A program made the translations under genes and the position numbers. This document shows positions 8,643 through 16,681 of a stretch of DNA of 31,168 bases, piece after piece; the first letter of the stretch is position 1, and each line of letters begins with the position of its first letter. Source of the DNA: UPXZ01 sp964634605 (GTDB taxonomy: Bacteria; Bacteroidota; Bacteroidia; Bacteroidales; Paludibacteraceae); assembly GCA_964634605.1 (NCBI GenBank), contig CAZWLJ010000038.1, forward strand, positions 1 through 31,168, written 5' to 3'. A model generated the notes under the pieces. That model was not told where the DNA came from and made no database searches. It worked only from the letters and a program-made list of their open reading frames with translations.

Positions 8643-9935
8643 TTAAATTTCTTCCTTATCTTCTTTCTTGGTAATCAGCACTTTATCAATCCGGTTTCCA
8701 TCCATATCCACTATCTCGAGTGAATAGTCCAGGAAATTTATTTTATCGCCCACCCGGGGTATTTCGCTAACCTGATCGATGATAAAACCTGCCACAGTGG
8801 CATAATCAATGAGTTCGAAGTCCACATCGAGTTCCCTGATGATTTCAGTGAGTGTTTCAATCGGGGCATCACCATTGATAAGTACCGATTTATCTTCGCG
8901 CACGAAATAATCCGGCTCGGCTGTTTCGCCTTCGTCGGGAATGAGTCCGACCAGATTTTCCATGATATCGTGAAAAGTAACAATTCCCTGAAAATCACCA
9001 TATTCATCCACCACCACACAAAAGTGCGAACTGCTTTGTTTGAGGTTTTTCAGCACTTTGGGTGCCGATGTCTTCTCGTGGATAACCACAGGCTGCATTA
9101 TAAGGTCTTCTACCCGGAACTCTTTTTTGAGCAGCATGGCTTTGTAGTAATCGCGGATAAGCAGCACACCCGCGAGATTGTCGAGCGAATCGTGACAACA
9201 TACAATTTTGCTGTGCTGGCAATTTTCAATTTCATTTCTGATTTCCTCTTCCGTTTCGTTGAGGTCGAGCCATTCCACTTCTATCCGGTGGGTCATCAGA
9301 TGCCGGGCTCTTTTGTCAGAAAAATTGAAGACTTTTTCATGAATATCGTTTTGCCCCTCTTCAATAATTCCCTCCATTGATGCTGTTTTGATCATCTGGC
9401 GCAGTTCCGATTCGGTCATGTGTTCCGATTGCTTTTCGATGCCGAACAGGCTTGTAATGAGTTTTGTTGATGCCGAAAGCAGTTTGACGAAGGGATAAAA
9501 AAGCTTGCTGAAGAAATTTATGAACGGCGCCACCCGGATTGCCACTTTCTCAGGATTGCCGAGTGCAACGGATTTGGGTACAAGCTCGCCGATAACGATG
9601 GAGAAATAAGTAATCAGAAACATGATAACCACGATACTGATGCCGTGGGCGTAAGGACGCAGCAAATCGAACTGTTCAAAAAACGGGCTCACGTTTTCGG
9701 CAAGGCTGATCCCCCCGTAAGCTCCGGTAATCAGACTGATGAGAGTAATGCCCACCTGCACTGCCGAGAGAAACATTTCGGAGTCGGCACGTAATTTCAT
9801 AGCTATTGCAGCGCCTTTATTACCCGTCTGTTTGTATTGTTCGAGCCGTGTGGTTTTGCTTGATACAATGGCAATTTCAGAAAGTGAAAAAAAACCGTTG
9901 AATAAAATAAGGATTAATAAAATGATAATTTCCAT
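8643..9935 (-). CDS. CNNM/CorC-HlyC family transporter (DUF21-CBS-CorC_HlyC)
   Basis: This 430-aa membrane protein has the full three-part architecture. An N-terminal DUF21 (CNNM) transmembrane domain covers residues ~1-195, with FNGFFSLSEIAIVSS and the YFSIVIGELVPKSVAL block. A CBS pair follows at ~200-330 (LMTHRIEVEWL ... VVVDEYGDFQGIVTFHDIMENLVG). The C-terminal CorC_HlyC transporter-associated domain is at ~345-425. Members are annotated as hemolysins, but known CNNM/CorC proteins act in Mg2+/divalent cation or Na+-coupled export. Substrate cannot be assigned here. It begins 49 nt after the pyrC stop, so it is probably in an operon with pyrC and the GT2 gene. Confidence 0.93.
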   Translation of the reverse strand: MEIIILLILILFNGFFSLSEIAIVSSKTTRLEQYKQTGNKGAAIAMKLRADSEMFLSAVQVGITLISLITGAYGGISLAENVSPFFEQFDLLRPYAHGISIVVIMFLITYFSIVIGELVPKSVALGNPEKVAIRVAPFINFFSKLFYPFVKLLSASTKLITSLFGIEKQSEHMTESELRQMIKTASMEGIIEEGQNDIHEKVFNFSDKRARHLMTHRIEVEWLDLNETEEEIRNEIENCQHSKIVCCHDSLDNLAGVLLIRDYYKAMLLKKEFRVEDLIMQPVVIHEKTSAPKVLKNLKQSSSHFCVVVDEYGDFQGIVTFHDIMENLVGLIPDEGETAEPDYFVREDKSVLINGDAPIETLTEIIRELDVDFELIDYATVAGFIIDQVSEIPRVGDKINFLDYSLEIVDMDGNRIDKVLITKKEDKEEI

Positions 9936-9984
9936 TCAGTGTCGGATAGTTTGATCTTTGTATTTCGGAATATTACTTCACGTG

Positions 9985-11328
9985 TCAGACGTTAAATTTC
10001 AAGCGTTTTCCCCTGGTATTTTCACTAAATACTCCCTTGCTGTACACTGCTTTCCCGTTGACAAACGTATGGACAACAGCCGCATCGAATACTTCACCTT
10101 CGAAAGGCGACCATCCGCATTTATACAGGATATTTTCGGGCTTTACCTGAAACGAAGCCGAGGGATTGACCAATACCAGATCAGCATAATAGCCGGGCCG
10201 GATGTACCCGCGGTTTTCAATTCTGAAAAGATCGGCCGGGGCATGACACATTTTTTCAACCACTTTTTCGGGCGTAAAAAAGCCCTTGCGTGCAAGCCTG
10301 AGCATGGCTGTGAGCGAATGTTGCACCATAGGACCACCCGATGATGCCTTGTAGCACGACCCCTGCTTTTCCGGTATGGTATGCGGAGCATGATCGGTTG
10401 CTACCACGTCAATCCTGTTGCTGTTCACCGCGTCAATAAGCGCCAGCCTGTCTGTCTCCTTTTTTATTGCAGGGTTCCACTTGATTTTGTTGCCGTATGA
10501 AGCATAATCCTGATCGGAGAACCAGAGATGATGTACACATACTTCGGCAGTAATCATTTTTTCTCTGAGCGGAATTTCATTACTGAAGAGCGATAGTTCG
10601 GCTTCGGTGGAAAGATGAAGCACATGCAGGCGGGTATTGTGTTTCTGAGCCAGTTCGACAGCCAATGCCGATGACTTGTAACAGGCTTCGGCCGAACGTA
10701 TCAGCGGATGAAATTCCATTCCTATGTTTCGGCTGTAGTTGTTTTTATAAAAATTCAGGTTGCGATTTATAATTTCCTCATCCTCGCAATGGGTAGCCAC
10801 CAGCGTGGGCGACTCATCGAAGATGCGGTTCAGCGCTTCGATATCGTTCACCAGCATATTGCCGGTAGATGAGCCCATAAACACTTTAATTCCGCAAACT
10901 TCTGCCGGATTGATTTTTTTCAGCTCCAGGATATTGGTATTTGTGGCGCCCATGTAGAAGGAGTAGTTGGCAAGCGATTTGGTGGCTGCAAGGGCATATT
11001 TTTCTTCCAGTAATTCGATGGTGGTAGTCTGTGGAATGGTGTTGGGCATTTCCATGAACGAGGTTACACCTCCGGCTACCGCCGCCCTGCTTTCGGAGCT
11101 GATATCGCCTTTGTGTGTTAATCCCGGTTCGCGAAAATGAACCTGATCGTCAATTACACCGGGCATCAGCCAGAGTCCTTCGGCATCAATTACTTCGTAC
11201 GGACCGTCTGTATCCGGCTTTTCATCGGGTCCGAGCACCTGTTCGATGCATTCACCGCTGATCAGAACAGAACCTTTTGTCGATTGTCCTTCGTTGATTA
11301 TAAGGGCATTGCTTATTAATTGTTTCAT
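9985..11328 (-). CDS. pyrC: Dihydroorotase
   Basis: This enzyme catalyses reversible cyclisation of N-carbamoyl-aspartate to dihydroorotate in de novo pyrimidine synthesis. The 447-aa protein has the amidohydrolase layout: MPGVIDDQVHFREPGLTHKG near residue 56, AVAGGVTSFMEMPNT, a possible carboxylated lysine K148 (GIKVFMGSS), the metal ligands H180 (VATHC) and H238 (LHVLHLS), and catalytic D312 (VVATDHAPH). The usual metal-binding HxH in the first strand is Q62-V-H64 here. I recall DDQVHFR as common in Bacteroidota homologues, so this is probably a lineage feature and not a defect, but allantoinase/hydantoinase relatives should be kept in mind. It follows the GT2 gene by 53 nt and precedes the CNNM gene by 49 nt on the same strand. 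Confidence 0.92.
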   Translation of the reverse strand: MKQLISNALIINEGQSTKGSVLISGECIEQVLGPDEKPDTDGPYEVIDAEGLWLMPGVIDDQVHFREPGLTHKGDISSESRAAVAGGVTSFMEMPNTIPQTTTIELLEEKYALAATKSLANYSFYMGATNTNILELKKINPAEVCGIKVFMGSSTGNMLVNDIEALNRIFDESPTLVATHCEDEEIINRNLNFYKNNYSRNIGMEFHPLIRSAEACYKSSALAVELAQKHNTRLHVLHLSTEAELSLFSNEIPLREKMITAEVCVHHLWFSDQDYASYGNKIKWNPAIKKETDRLALIDAVNSNRIDVVATDHAPHTIPEKQGSCYKASSGGPMVQHSLTAMLRLARKGFFTPEKVVEKMCHAPADLFRIENRGYIRPGYYADLVLVNPSASFQVKPENILYKCGWSPFEGEVFDAAVVHTFVNGKAVYSKGVFSENTRGKRLKFNV

Positions 11329-11381
11329 AACATGATGGTTCAGAATTTGAATATAACTGCAACGCGATACATTTTTTATCC

Positions 11382-12122
11382 TCAGGAATTTTTCTGAGGA
11401 TATTTACGGGTGAAACTGTTGATCTTCATTTTGATCACACCGCTGAAGGCTTCTCCGAAAATTCCGCCGCTCATTTTGGAGGTTCCGAGTCGTCTGTTGA
11501 TAAAAATGATGGGAACTTCTTTCAGGGTAAAACCGCATTTGTAAGCGGTAAACTTCATTTCAATCTGAAAGGCATATCCTTTGAACCTGATTTTATCGAT
11601 TTCAATGGTTTCAAGCACCTTGCGACGGTAGCATTTGAAGCCGGCTGTAGTATCGGCAATTTTCAGTCCGGTAATCCATCGCACATATTTGGAGGCAAAA
11701 TACGACATCAGCACGCGGCTCATAGGCCAGTTGACCACATTCACTCCGCTTATGTACCTGGAACCTATTGCCACGTCTGCTCCTTCGTCTTCGCAGGCAC
11801 TGTACAGACGGGGTAAATCTTCGGGATTGTGTGAAAAATCGGCATCCATCTCGAAAATATAATCGTATTCGTGTGCCAGCGCCCATTTGAATCCGGCTAT
11901 GTAGGCCGTTCCCAGACCGAGTTTTCCCCTTCTTTCGAGAATGAACAGCCTGTCGGGAAAAGTGACCATCATCTGATGCACGATACCGGCTGTACCATCG
12001 GGCGATCCGTCGTCGATTACCAGAACGTGAAATTCACCTGCCAGATTAAATACAGCACGAATGATGTTTTCTATATTTTCTTTTTCGTTGTAAGTCGGTA
12101 TCAGTACAATTTTTGAAGGCAT
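11382..12122 (-). CDS. Polyprenol-phosphate mannose synthase-like glycosyltransferase (GT2)
   Basis: This 246-aa GT-A enzyme probably transfers a hexose, most likely mannose from GDP-mannose, to a polyprenyl phosphate at the cytoplasmic face of the membrane. Motifs are VLIPTYNEKEN (7-16), IDDGSPDGT (36-44), GLGTAYIAGFKWAL, the DXD-bearing MDADFSHNP (92-100), IGSRYISG, and the acceptor-side block ADTTAGFKCYRR. It has no C-terminal transmembrane extension, so it is of the short soluble Dpm1 type. Sugar specificity cannot be told from sequence alone. It heads a likely GT2-pyrC-CNNM transcription unit. The 194 nt upstream are filled with short tandem repeats and do not show a consensus promoter. 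Confidence 0.88.
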   Translation of the reverse strand: MPSKIVLIPTYNEKENIENIIRAVFNLAGEFHVLVIDDGSPDGTAGIVHQMMVTFPDRLFILERRGKLGLGTAYIAGFKWALAHEYDYIFEMDADFSHNPEDLPRLYSACEDEGADVAIGSRYISGVNVVNWPMSRVLMSYFASKYVRWITGLKIADTTAGFKCYRRKVLETIEIDKIRFKGYAFQIEMKFTAYKCGFTLKEVPIIFINRRLGTSKMSGGIFGEAFSGVIKMKINSFTRKYPQKNS

Positions 12123-12127
12123 GTTTT

Positions 12128-12155
12128 GAATTATGAGTTATGAATTATGAGTTAT
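12128..12155. repeat. 14-bp tandem repeat, two copies (GAATTATGAGTTAT)
   Basis: Two perfect adjacent copies (12128-12141 and 12142-12155) lie 5 nt upstream of the GT2 start codon. Each copy is itself two similar heptamers (GAATTAT and GAGTTAT). Confidence 0.95.
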
Positions 12156-12225
12156 TCGATGTTTCAGGTTCGATGTTTCAGGTTCGATGTTTCAGGTTCG
12201 ATGTTTTAGGTTCGATGTTTCAGGT
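12156..12225. repeat. 14-bp tandem repeat, five copies (TCGATGTTTCAGGT)
   Basis: Five consecutive 14-nt units run without spacers, directly following the previous repeat. Units 1, 2, 3 and 5 are identical. Unit 4 has one change (TCGATGTTTTAGGT). A partial TTCAGG continues after the array. Confidence 0.97.
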
Positions 12226-12243
12226 TTCAGGCCTGACACAGAT

Positions 12244-12299
12244 TCTTTTATCTTTGTTCTTTTATCTTTTGTCTTTTGTCTTTGTTCTTTAATCTTTTG
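12244..12299. repeat. Heptamer ladder of TCTTTNN units
   Basis: Eight consecutive 7-mers of the form TCTTT plus two variable bases (TCTTTTA, TCTTTGT, TCTTTTA, TCTTTTG, TCTTTTG, TCTTTGT, TCTTTAA, TCTTTTG) run without interruption in the same intergenic spacer. Confidence 0.9.
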
Positions 12300-12300
12300 T

Positions 12301-12324
12301 CTAAAAATCTAAAAATCTAAAAAA
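12301..12324. repeat. CTAAAAAT octamer repeat that supplies a stop codon
   Basis: Three consecutive 8-nt units occur (CTAAAAAT, CTAAAAAT, CTAAAAAA). The third unit lies in the end of the metallo-hydrolase gene: its CTA is the TAG stop of that gene on the minus strand. Confidence 0.9.
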
Positions 12325-13120
12325 CATACATCCTTGAAGGCTCTGTTCGTTCGAGCGGTACTATTTCGGTTTTTCCTTCGAAGGCTATCATCTGGCTTTT
12401 CAGATGTTCGGAAATGGTGGAAAACGCCAGTTCAGGCGTGTTGTTTTCGCGGCTCAGGTGGCACAGAAACACATATTTCCACCGTTCGGTATAGTTTTCA
12501 GCCAGAAAAGTTGCAGCCTGCATGTTGCACAGGTGCCCGGTATCAGCTTTTATCCTGGCTTGCAGCACGAGCGGATAAGGTCCGTTTTCGAGCATTTCTT
12601 CATCGTAATTCGCCTCAAGCACCACACAGTCCGAATTGACCAGATAATGTGCCGCTTCGTCGCTCACATAGCCCAGATCGGTAGCGAAAGTAAAAGTATG
12701 CCCCTTATAATCAACAGAATAACCCACACTGCCGGTCGAATCATGCGACACTTCGAATGACGTGATTCTGAAATCACCTATTATTGTTTCCCTGCCTTCC
12801 TCGATGAAGCGCTTCGATGACGACAGCTTCTGTGTCACGCAGTAGTTTCGGTCTATCCCTTCGTGAACCTTGTGTGTGGCATATACCGGCACGTGAAATT
12901 TTTCACCTATTGCTCCGACAGCTTTTATATGATCCGCGTGATCATGTGTGATAAAAATACCCCAGATATTGCAGTAATCGAGCCCCATGGTTTTCAGAAA
13001 TTTACGCGTGTTGCGCACTCCCACCCCGGCATCAATCAAAATACCGTAAGATGCATTTCCCAAAAAATAACAATTGCCACTGCTTCCGCTTGCCAGACTC
13101 CTGAAACGTAACCTATCCAT
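12317..13120 (-). CDS. YycJ/WalJ-like MBL-fold metallo-hydrolase
   Basis: This 267-aa protein starts with the family signature FRSLASGSSGNCYFLG and has the metal-binding THDHADH loop (H59, H61, D63, H64), a ligand H126 in EVSHDSTGSVGY, D148 in FATDLG, and H221 in FLCHLS. This is a complete di-metal beta-lactamase-fold active site. The YycJ/WalJ group is linked in other bacteria to cell-wall/DNA metabolism and has reported exonuclease activity, but the substrate here is not known. A TAATTTTG -7 box lies just upstream (13143-13150). The stop codon is formed by an adjoining short tandem repeat. Confidence 0.93.
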   Translation of the reverse strand: MDRLRFRSLASGSSGNCYFLGNASYGILIDAGVGVRNTRKFLKTMGLDYCNIWGIFITHDHADHIKAVGAIGEKFHVPVYATHKVHEGIDRNYCVTQKLSSSKRFIEEGRETIIGDFRITSFEVSHDSTGSVGYSVDYKGHTFTFATDLGYVSDEAAHYLVNSDCVVLEANYDEEMLENGPYPLVLQARIKADTGHLCNMQAATFLAENYTERWKYVFLCHLSRENNTPELAFSTISEHLKSQMIAFEGKTEIVPLERTEPSRMYVF

Positions 13121-13142
13121 TCAATCACTTCCTATTATGCCA

Positions 13143-13150
13143 CAAAATTA
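13143..13150 (-). promoter_or_regulatory. Promoter -7 box of the MBL-fold gene
   Basis: On the minus strand TAATTTTG matches the TAnnTTTG consensus and lies 22 nt upstream of the start codon. I could not identify a clear -33 element. Confidence 0.5.
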
Positions 13151-13282
13151 ACATAAAAAAATACATCCATGCTATAAAACAATGAAATTAACGTTAAAAA
13201 CAGGTGCTGACTGCAGAAAACGCAAAAACAGATAAAGAAACGGAATCTTCATCTGTTTTTATTCTGAAACGCGTGTGAGCTC

Positions 13283-13471
13283 TCATTCTGTTTCGAAACC
13301 GATTTTTTTGTGGGTTCCATCGCAGAATGGTTTTTTACTGCTTCCTCCGCAGCGGCAAAGGAATGCATTGCTTTGCACCTTTTCTTCACCGTCGGGCAGG
13401 ACAAGTTTCAGTTCGCCTTCCACCTTGAGCGGTCCGCTTTTGATTACGGTAATTTTCAGTTCTTTTTCCAT
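13283..13471 (-). CDS. CDGSH iron-sulfur domain protein
   Basis: This is a 62-aa protein with the full CDGSH motif: C39-R-C41 ... KPF-C50-D-G-T-H54. The three cysteines and one histidine are known to bind a 2Fe-2S cluster in this family. The N-terminal half is a short beta-rich segment (ITVIKSGPLKVEGELKLVLPDG). Small single-domain CDGSH proteins are common in bacteria. Their role is thought to be redox or Fe-S related but is not settled. No transmembrane segment is seen, so it is likely cytosolic. It is transcribed away from udk, which begins 258 nt away on the plus strand. Confidence 0.93.
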   Translation of the reverse strand: MEKELKITVIKSGPLKVEGELKLVLPDGEEKVQSNAFLCRCGGSSKKPFCDGTHKKIGFETE

Positions 13472-13729
13472 GAATGTTATTTTTCTGTGTGATAAAAAGA
13501 TAACAAATCAGAAGCAACAAAGGTTTTTTGTATCGGAAAAACAACGGATCGTGATGCTTAAAAGGTATAAAACGGCTGATAAAAGCGCAAAGGGAGGTTC
13601 ATCTGCAATTCATTGCAGATGTCGCGGCATCCCGAAAATTTTTTCCTGCCGAAAACATCCTTCACTTTTCCTTATTATCGGAAATTATTTCTTATTTTAG
13701 TGCCCTGAAATATTAAATCATCATTCAAC

Positions 13730-14344
13730 ATGCTAATAATTGGAATTGCCGGTGGCACCGGCTCAGGAAAAACCACAGTCGTACGCAAAATTCTGGAACG
13801 CCTTCCGCAGGGTGAAGTAGTAATCCTTCCGCAGGATTCGTATTACAAGGACAGCAGTCATCTACCGCTGGAAGAAAGACTCGAAATCAATTTCGACCAT
13901 CCCGAATCGCTCGAATGGGATTTGCTGATCAAACACCTGAAAGAACTGAAAAAGGGACACGAAATCGAACAGCCAATCTACTCCTACCTGACCTGTACCC
14001 GAGCCAGCGAAACGATACCCGTCAAACCTACCGATGTCATCATTATTGAAGGCATTCTGATCCTTTACAATGCCGAACTTCGCAAACTGCTCGATCTGAA
14101 AGTGTTTGTGGATGCCGATGCGGACGACAGGCTGATACGGGTTATAAACCGCGACATTGTGGAACGGGGACGTTCGGTAAATAAAGTGATGGAGCGCTAC
14201 GAGCTGACCGTGAAGCCGATGCACCTTCAGTTTATAGAACCTTCCAAACGTTTTGCCGACCTGATAATTCCGCAGGGTGGAAATAATCACATTGCCATTG
14301 ATATCCTGACCAAATACATTGAGAATAATCTGAACAATAAATAG
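13730..14344 (+). CDS. udk: Uridine kinase
   Basis: This enzyme phosphorylates uridine and cytidine in pyrimidine salvage. The 204-aa length is typical. The P-loop is GGTGSGKTT (from residue 8), followed by the family segments LPQDSYYKD, INFDHPESLEWDLL, QPIYSYLTCTR, VIIIEGILIL and the lid-region RLIRVINRDIVERGRS. It opens a four-gene unit. The exonuclease gene starts 9 nt after its stop. The ATG at 13730 directly begins the canonical beta-strand and P-loop, so the start is secure. No strong promoter consensus was found upstream, only a TATTTTAG-like box near 13693. Confidence 0.96.
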   Translation: MLIIGIAGGTGSGKTTVVRKILERLPQGEVVILPQDSYYKDSSHLPLEERLEINFDHPESLEWDLLIKHLKELKKGHEIEQPIYSYLTCTRASETIPVKPTDVIIIEGILILYNAELRKLLDLKVFVDADADDRLIRVINRDIVERGRSVNKVMERYELTVKPMHLQFIEPSKRFADLIIPQGGNNHIAIDILTKYIENNLNNK

Positions 14345-14353
14345 CGAACCACC

Positions 14354-15088
14354 ATGGATGCCTCGTTGCAGAAAATTATGTTTATCGATATCGAAACAGT
14401 TCCGCAGACTGCCTCGTTCGATGAACTGTCCGAAGAGATGCAACATCTCTGGGAAGAAAAATTTTCGCTCCTGCAGCGAAGAAGTCCCGAAAAGTATGGT
14501 TTGGAAACAACCGCAGCTGAAGGTTACGATACCAGCGCCGGTATTTTTGCCGAATACGGTCGAATCGTGTGTATCTCCGTTGGATTCATTCACAGCAAGA
14601 ACAATGTCATGCATTTTCGCACCAAATCATTCGCCGGTAAAAATGAGCAGCAGCTGCTGAGAGAATTCAGTGAGCTGATCAGCAGATTTTTCACCACACC
14701 CGAACATAATTTCTGCGGACACAACATCAAGGAGTTTGATATCCCGTATATTTGCCGCCGTATGCTAATCAACGGGCTGCCTCTGCCCAAAGCGCTCCAG
14801 TTCCACAACAAAAAGCCCTGGGAAGTAAATCTGCTCGATACGCTCGATTTCTGGAAATTCGGCGATTTTAAGAATTTTGCATCGCTGAAACTGCTGACTG
14901 CCGTTTTTGGAATTGCCACATCCAAGGACGATATCGACGGAAGCCAGGTGGCACGTGTTTTTTACAAGGAAGATAACCTGCCCAGGATAGCAGAATACTG
15001 CCGGAAAGATGTGCTTGCAACCGCACAGGTGTGGCTCAGAATAAACGGGTTTGAAACAATCAATCCCGAAAACACTGAAAATGTTTAA
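14354..15088 (+). CDS. Predicted 3'-5' exonuclease (PolB-like, DEDDy)
   Basis: This 244-aa RNase H-fold protein resembles the stand-alone exonucleases related to the DNA polymerase B proofreading domain. Exo I is FIDIET (D12, E14). Exo II lies in GHNIKEFDIPYI (D129). Exo III is EYCRKD (Y215, D219), which gives a DEDDy set. All four acidic residues and the tyrosine are present, so it is probably active on DNA or RNA ends. The exact substrate is unknown. It is tightly packed, with 9 nt to udk upstream and 9 nt to the MltF-like gene downstream. Confidence 0.88.
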   Translation: MDASLQKIMFIDIETVPQTASFDELSEEMQHLWEEKFSLLQRRSPEKYGLETTAAEGYDTSAGIFAEYGRIVCISVGFIHSKNNVMHFRTKSFAGKNEQQLLREFSELISRFFTTPEHNFCGHNIKEFDIPYICRRMLINGLPLPKALQFHNKKPWEVNLLDTLDFWKFGDFKNFASLKLLTAVFGIATSKDDIDGSQVARVFYKEDNLPRIAEYCRKDVLATAQVWLRINGFETINPENTENV

Positions 15089-15097
15089 AAACTCGTC

Positions 15098-16681
15098 ATG
15101 AGTAAACGAAACGGATTCATAGTACTGACAGTGAGCATCATGCTCATCGGCTGTATCAACCGCGCCGCTGAGATAGAGAGAGCTCCGATGGCCGAGCCAA
15201 AACCCCTCTCGGACGATACGCTTAGAGTGGTCACTCAGTACGATGCAACATCATATTTCGAATACGACGGCGAACCAATGGGGTACGACTACGAGCTGGC
15301 AACGGAACTGGCTCAACACCTGAATCTGCCTCTCAAGGTGAGTGTGGTGAACACCGACGAAGAAATGATTCGTATGCTCAGGTACGGACTTGCCCACATC
15401 TCTATTTTCAACAGTGTGGAAACCGATGAGCTGAAACATGAATTCAACTTCGTGTTTTCGGATGAAGAATCATACATGGTACTGGTTCAGATGGCAAAAC
15501 GGGATGCCATTACCGATATCACCAACCTGGCAGGCAACGAAGTCGTGGTAAAGCAAAACAGCATTTACCACAAGCGGCTGCAGGCTCTTAATGATGAAAC
15601 CGGAGGCGGTATCATCATCCGTTTTGCTCCGGACTCGGTCAACACCGACGATCTGATGCTTCAGGTTGCAGACAAAACCATCCCCTACACACTTGCCTAC
15701 CACAATAAGGCATTGCTTCAGAAAAGATTCAGCCATCAGCTCGACTGCCGGACACCTATTGGGTTCAGGCAGCGAAGCGGCTGGCTTATCCCGAAAAGCA
15801 ACAAGGTTCTTACCGACAGCGTTCAACGGTGGATGAATCTGGAAAGCACCAAAAAATTCAAGTCCAGACTGCATAATATTTACTGGCTGAACAATCCTTA
15901 TTTTGCATTCAAAAAAGTACCCATCCCCAAAGGGGCTATTTCACCCTACGATAATTTATTCAAACTGCATGCTGCCCGGATAGACTGGGACTGGCGGCTG
16001 CTTGCCGCAGTAGCGTATGCCGAATCGGGATTCGACAGCACGGCAGTATCCTGGGCGGGCGCCAGGGGTGTAATGCAGCTCATGCCCGGTACGGCACTCA
16101 TGTACGGGGTTGATAGTTTTAATATTGAAAATCCGGCCAAAAACATTGCTGCCGCCTCCGCATACATTCAGTTTCTGGACAAGATGTATCAGAATATTGA
16201 AGATAAGGAAGAACGGATAAAATTCATCCTGGCAAGTTACAATGCCGGACCGGCACGGGTAATCGACGCAATGGCTCTGACACGCCGGTACGGTAAAAAT
16301 CCGCATATCTGGTATGAAAACACCGAATTCTACATGGAAAAAATGGACGAAGCCAAATTTTACCGGGATTCGGTAGTCAGATACGGACCTTTCGGCGGCA
16401 CTGAAACGTTGCGCTACGTGCCATACGTGCTCGACACGTATTCCCGTTTCCTCGAAAAAGGTCTGACAAAAGAAGAAAAAGAGAAATTGAAAGAAAAAGA
16501 GAAAAAAAATGACCGGGATTCTTTGGTTGAAAAGGAAAAAACCAGGGAAAAAGACACAATCAGAAACAAGGAACCACTCATACAGAAAGAACCTGAAAAA
16601 GAAAAAGTGTCTGAAAAAAATGCGGAAACAGTCCTTAAAACAGAAACGGAGAACAATGAAAAGCGAAATAATTCTGATTAA
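15098..16681 (+). CDS. MltF-like lipoprotein: substrate-binding domain plus lytic transglycosylase, with Lys/Glu-rich tail
   Basis: This 527-aa protein has a lipoprotein signal (SIMLIGC, lipid Cys 19) and a periplasmic solute-binding-like domain at residues ~40-270. An SLT lytic transglycosylase domain at ~280-440 cleaves peptidoglycan glycan strands. Catalytic E309 lies in AVAYAESGFD. GARGVMQLMPGTA and ILASYNAGPARV complete the SLT signature. The order matches MltF. The last ~75 residues (from about 453) are a highly charged Lys/Glu/Asp/Asn tail with almost no hydrophobic residues. This tail is not part of the catalytic fold and is encoded by a purine-rich tract. The 3' end overlaps serB by 26 nt. 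Confidence 0.92.
   Translation: MSKRNGFIVLTVSIMLIGCINRAAEIERAPMAEPKPLSDDTLRVVTQYDATSYFEYDGEPMGYDYELATELAQHLNLPLKVSVVNTDEEMIRMLRYGLAHISIFNSVETDELKHEFNFVFSDEESYMVLVQMAKRDAITDITNLAGNEVVVKQNSIYHKRLQALNDETGGGIIIRFAPDSVNTDDLMLQVADKTIPYTLAYHNKALLQKRFSHQLDCRTPIGFRQRSGWLIPKSNKVLTDSVQRWMNLESTKKFKSRLHNIYWLNNPYFAFKKVPIPKGAISPYDNLFKLHAARIDWDWRLLAAVAYAESGFDSTAVSWAGARGVMQLMPGTALMYGVDSFNIENPAKNIAAASAYIQFLDKMYQNIEDKEERIKFILASYNAGPARVIDAMALTRRYGKNPHIWYENTEFYMEKMDEAKFYRDSVVRYGPFGGTETLRYVPYVLDTYSRFLEKGLTKEEKEKLKEKEKKNDRDSLVEKEKTREKDTIRNKEPLIQKEPEKEKVSEKNAETVLKTETENNEKRNNSD

Noticed and set aside
8643..9935. Hemolysin toxin
   Set aside because: The HlyC/CorC name is historical. DUF21-CBS-CorC_HlyC architecture indicates a CNNM-type cation transporter.
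12156..12225. Possible CRISPR array from repeated 14-bp units
   Set aside because: The units are directly adjacent with no spacers, are too short, and no cas genes are near. It is a simple tandem repeat.
13862..14614. Long minus-strand ORF (250 codons) opposite udk and the exonuclease
   Set aside because: It is a shadow of two well-supported genes on the plus strand and has no family features.
16509..16655. Longer N-terminus for SerB
   Set aside because: The extra 49 residues come from the other frame of the Lys/Glu-rich tail of the upstream gene. The ACT domain begins at the ATG at 16656.
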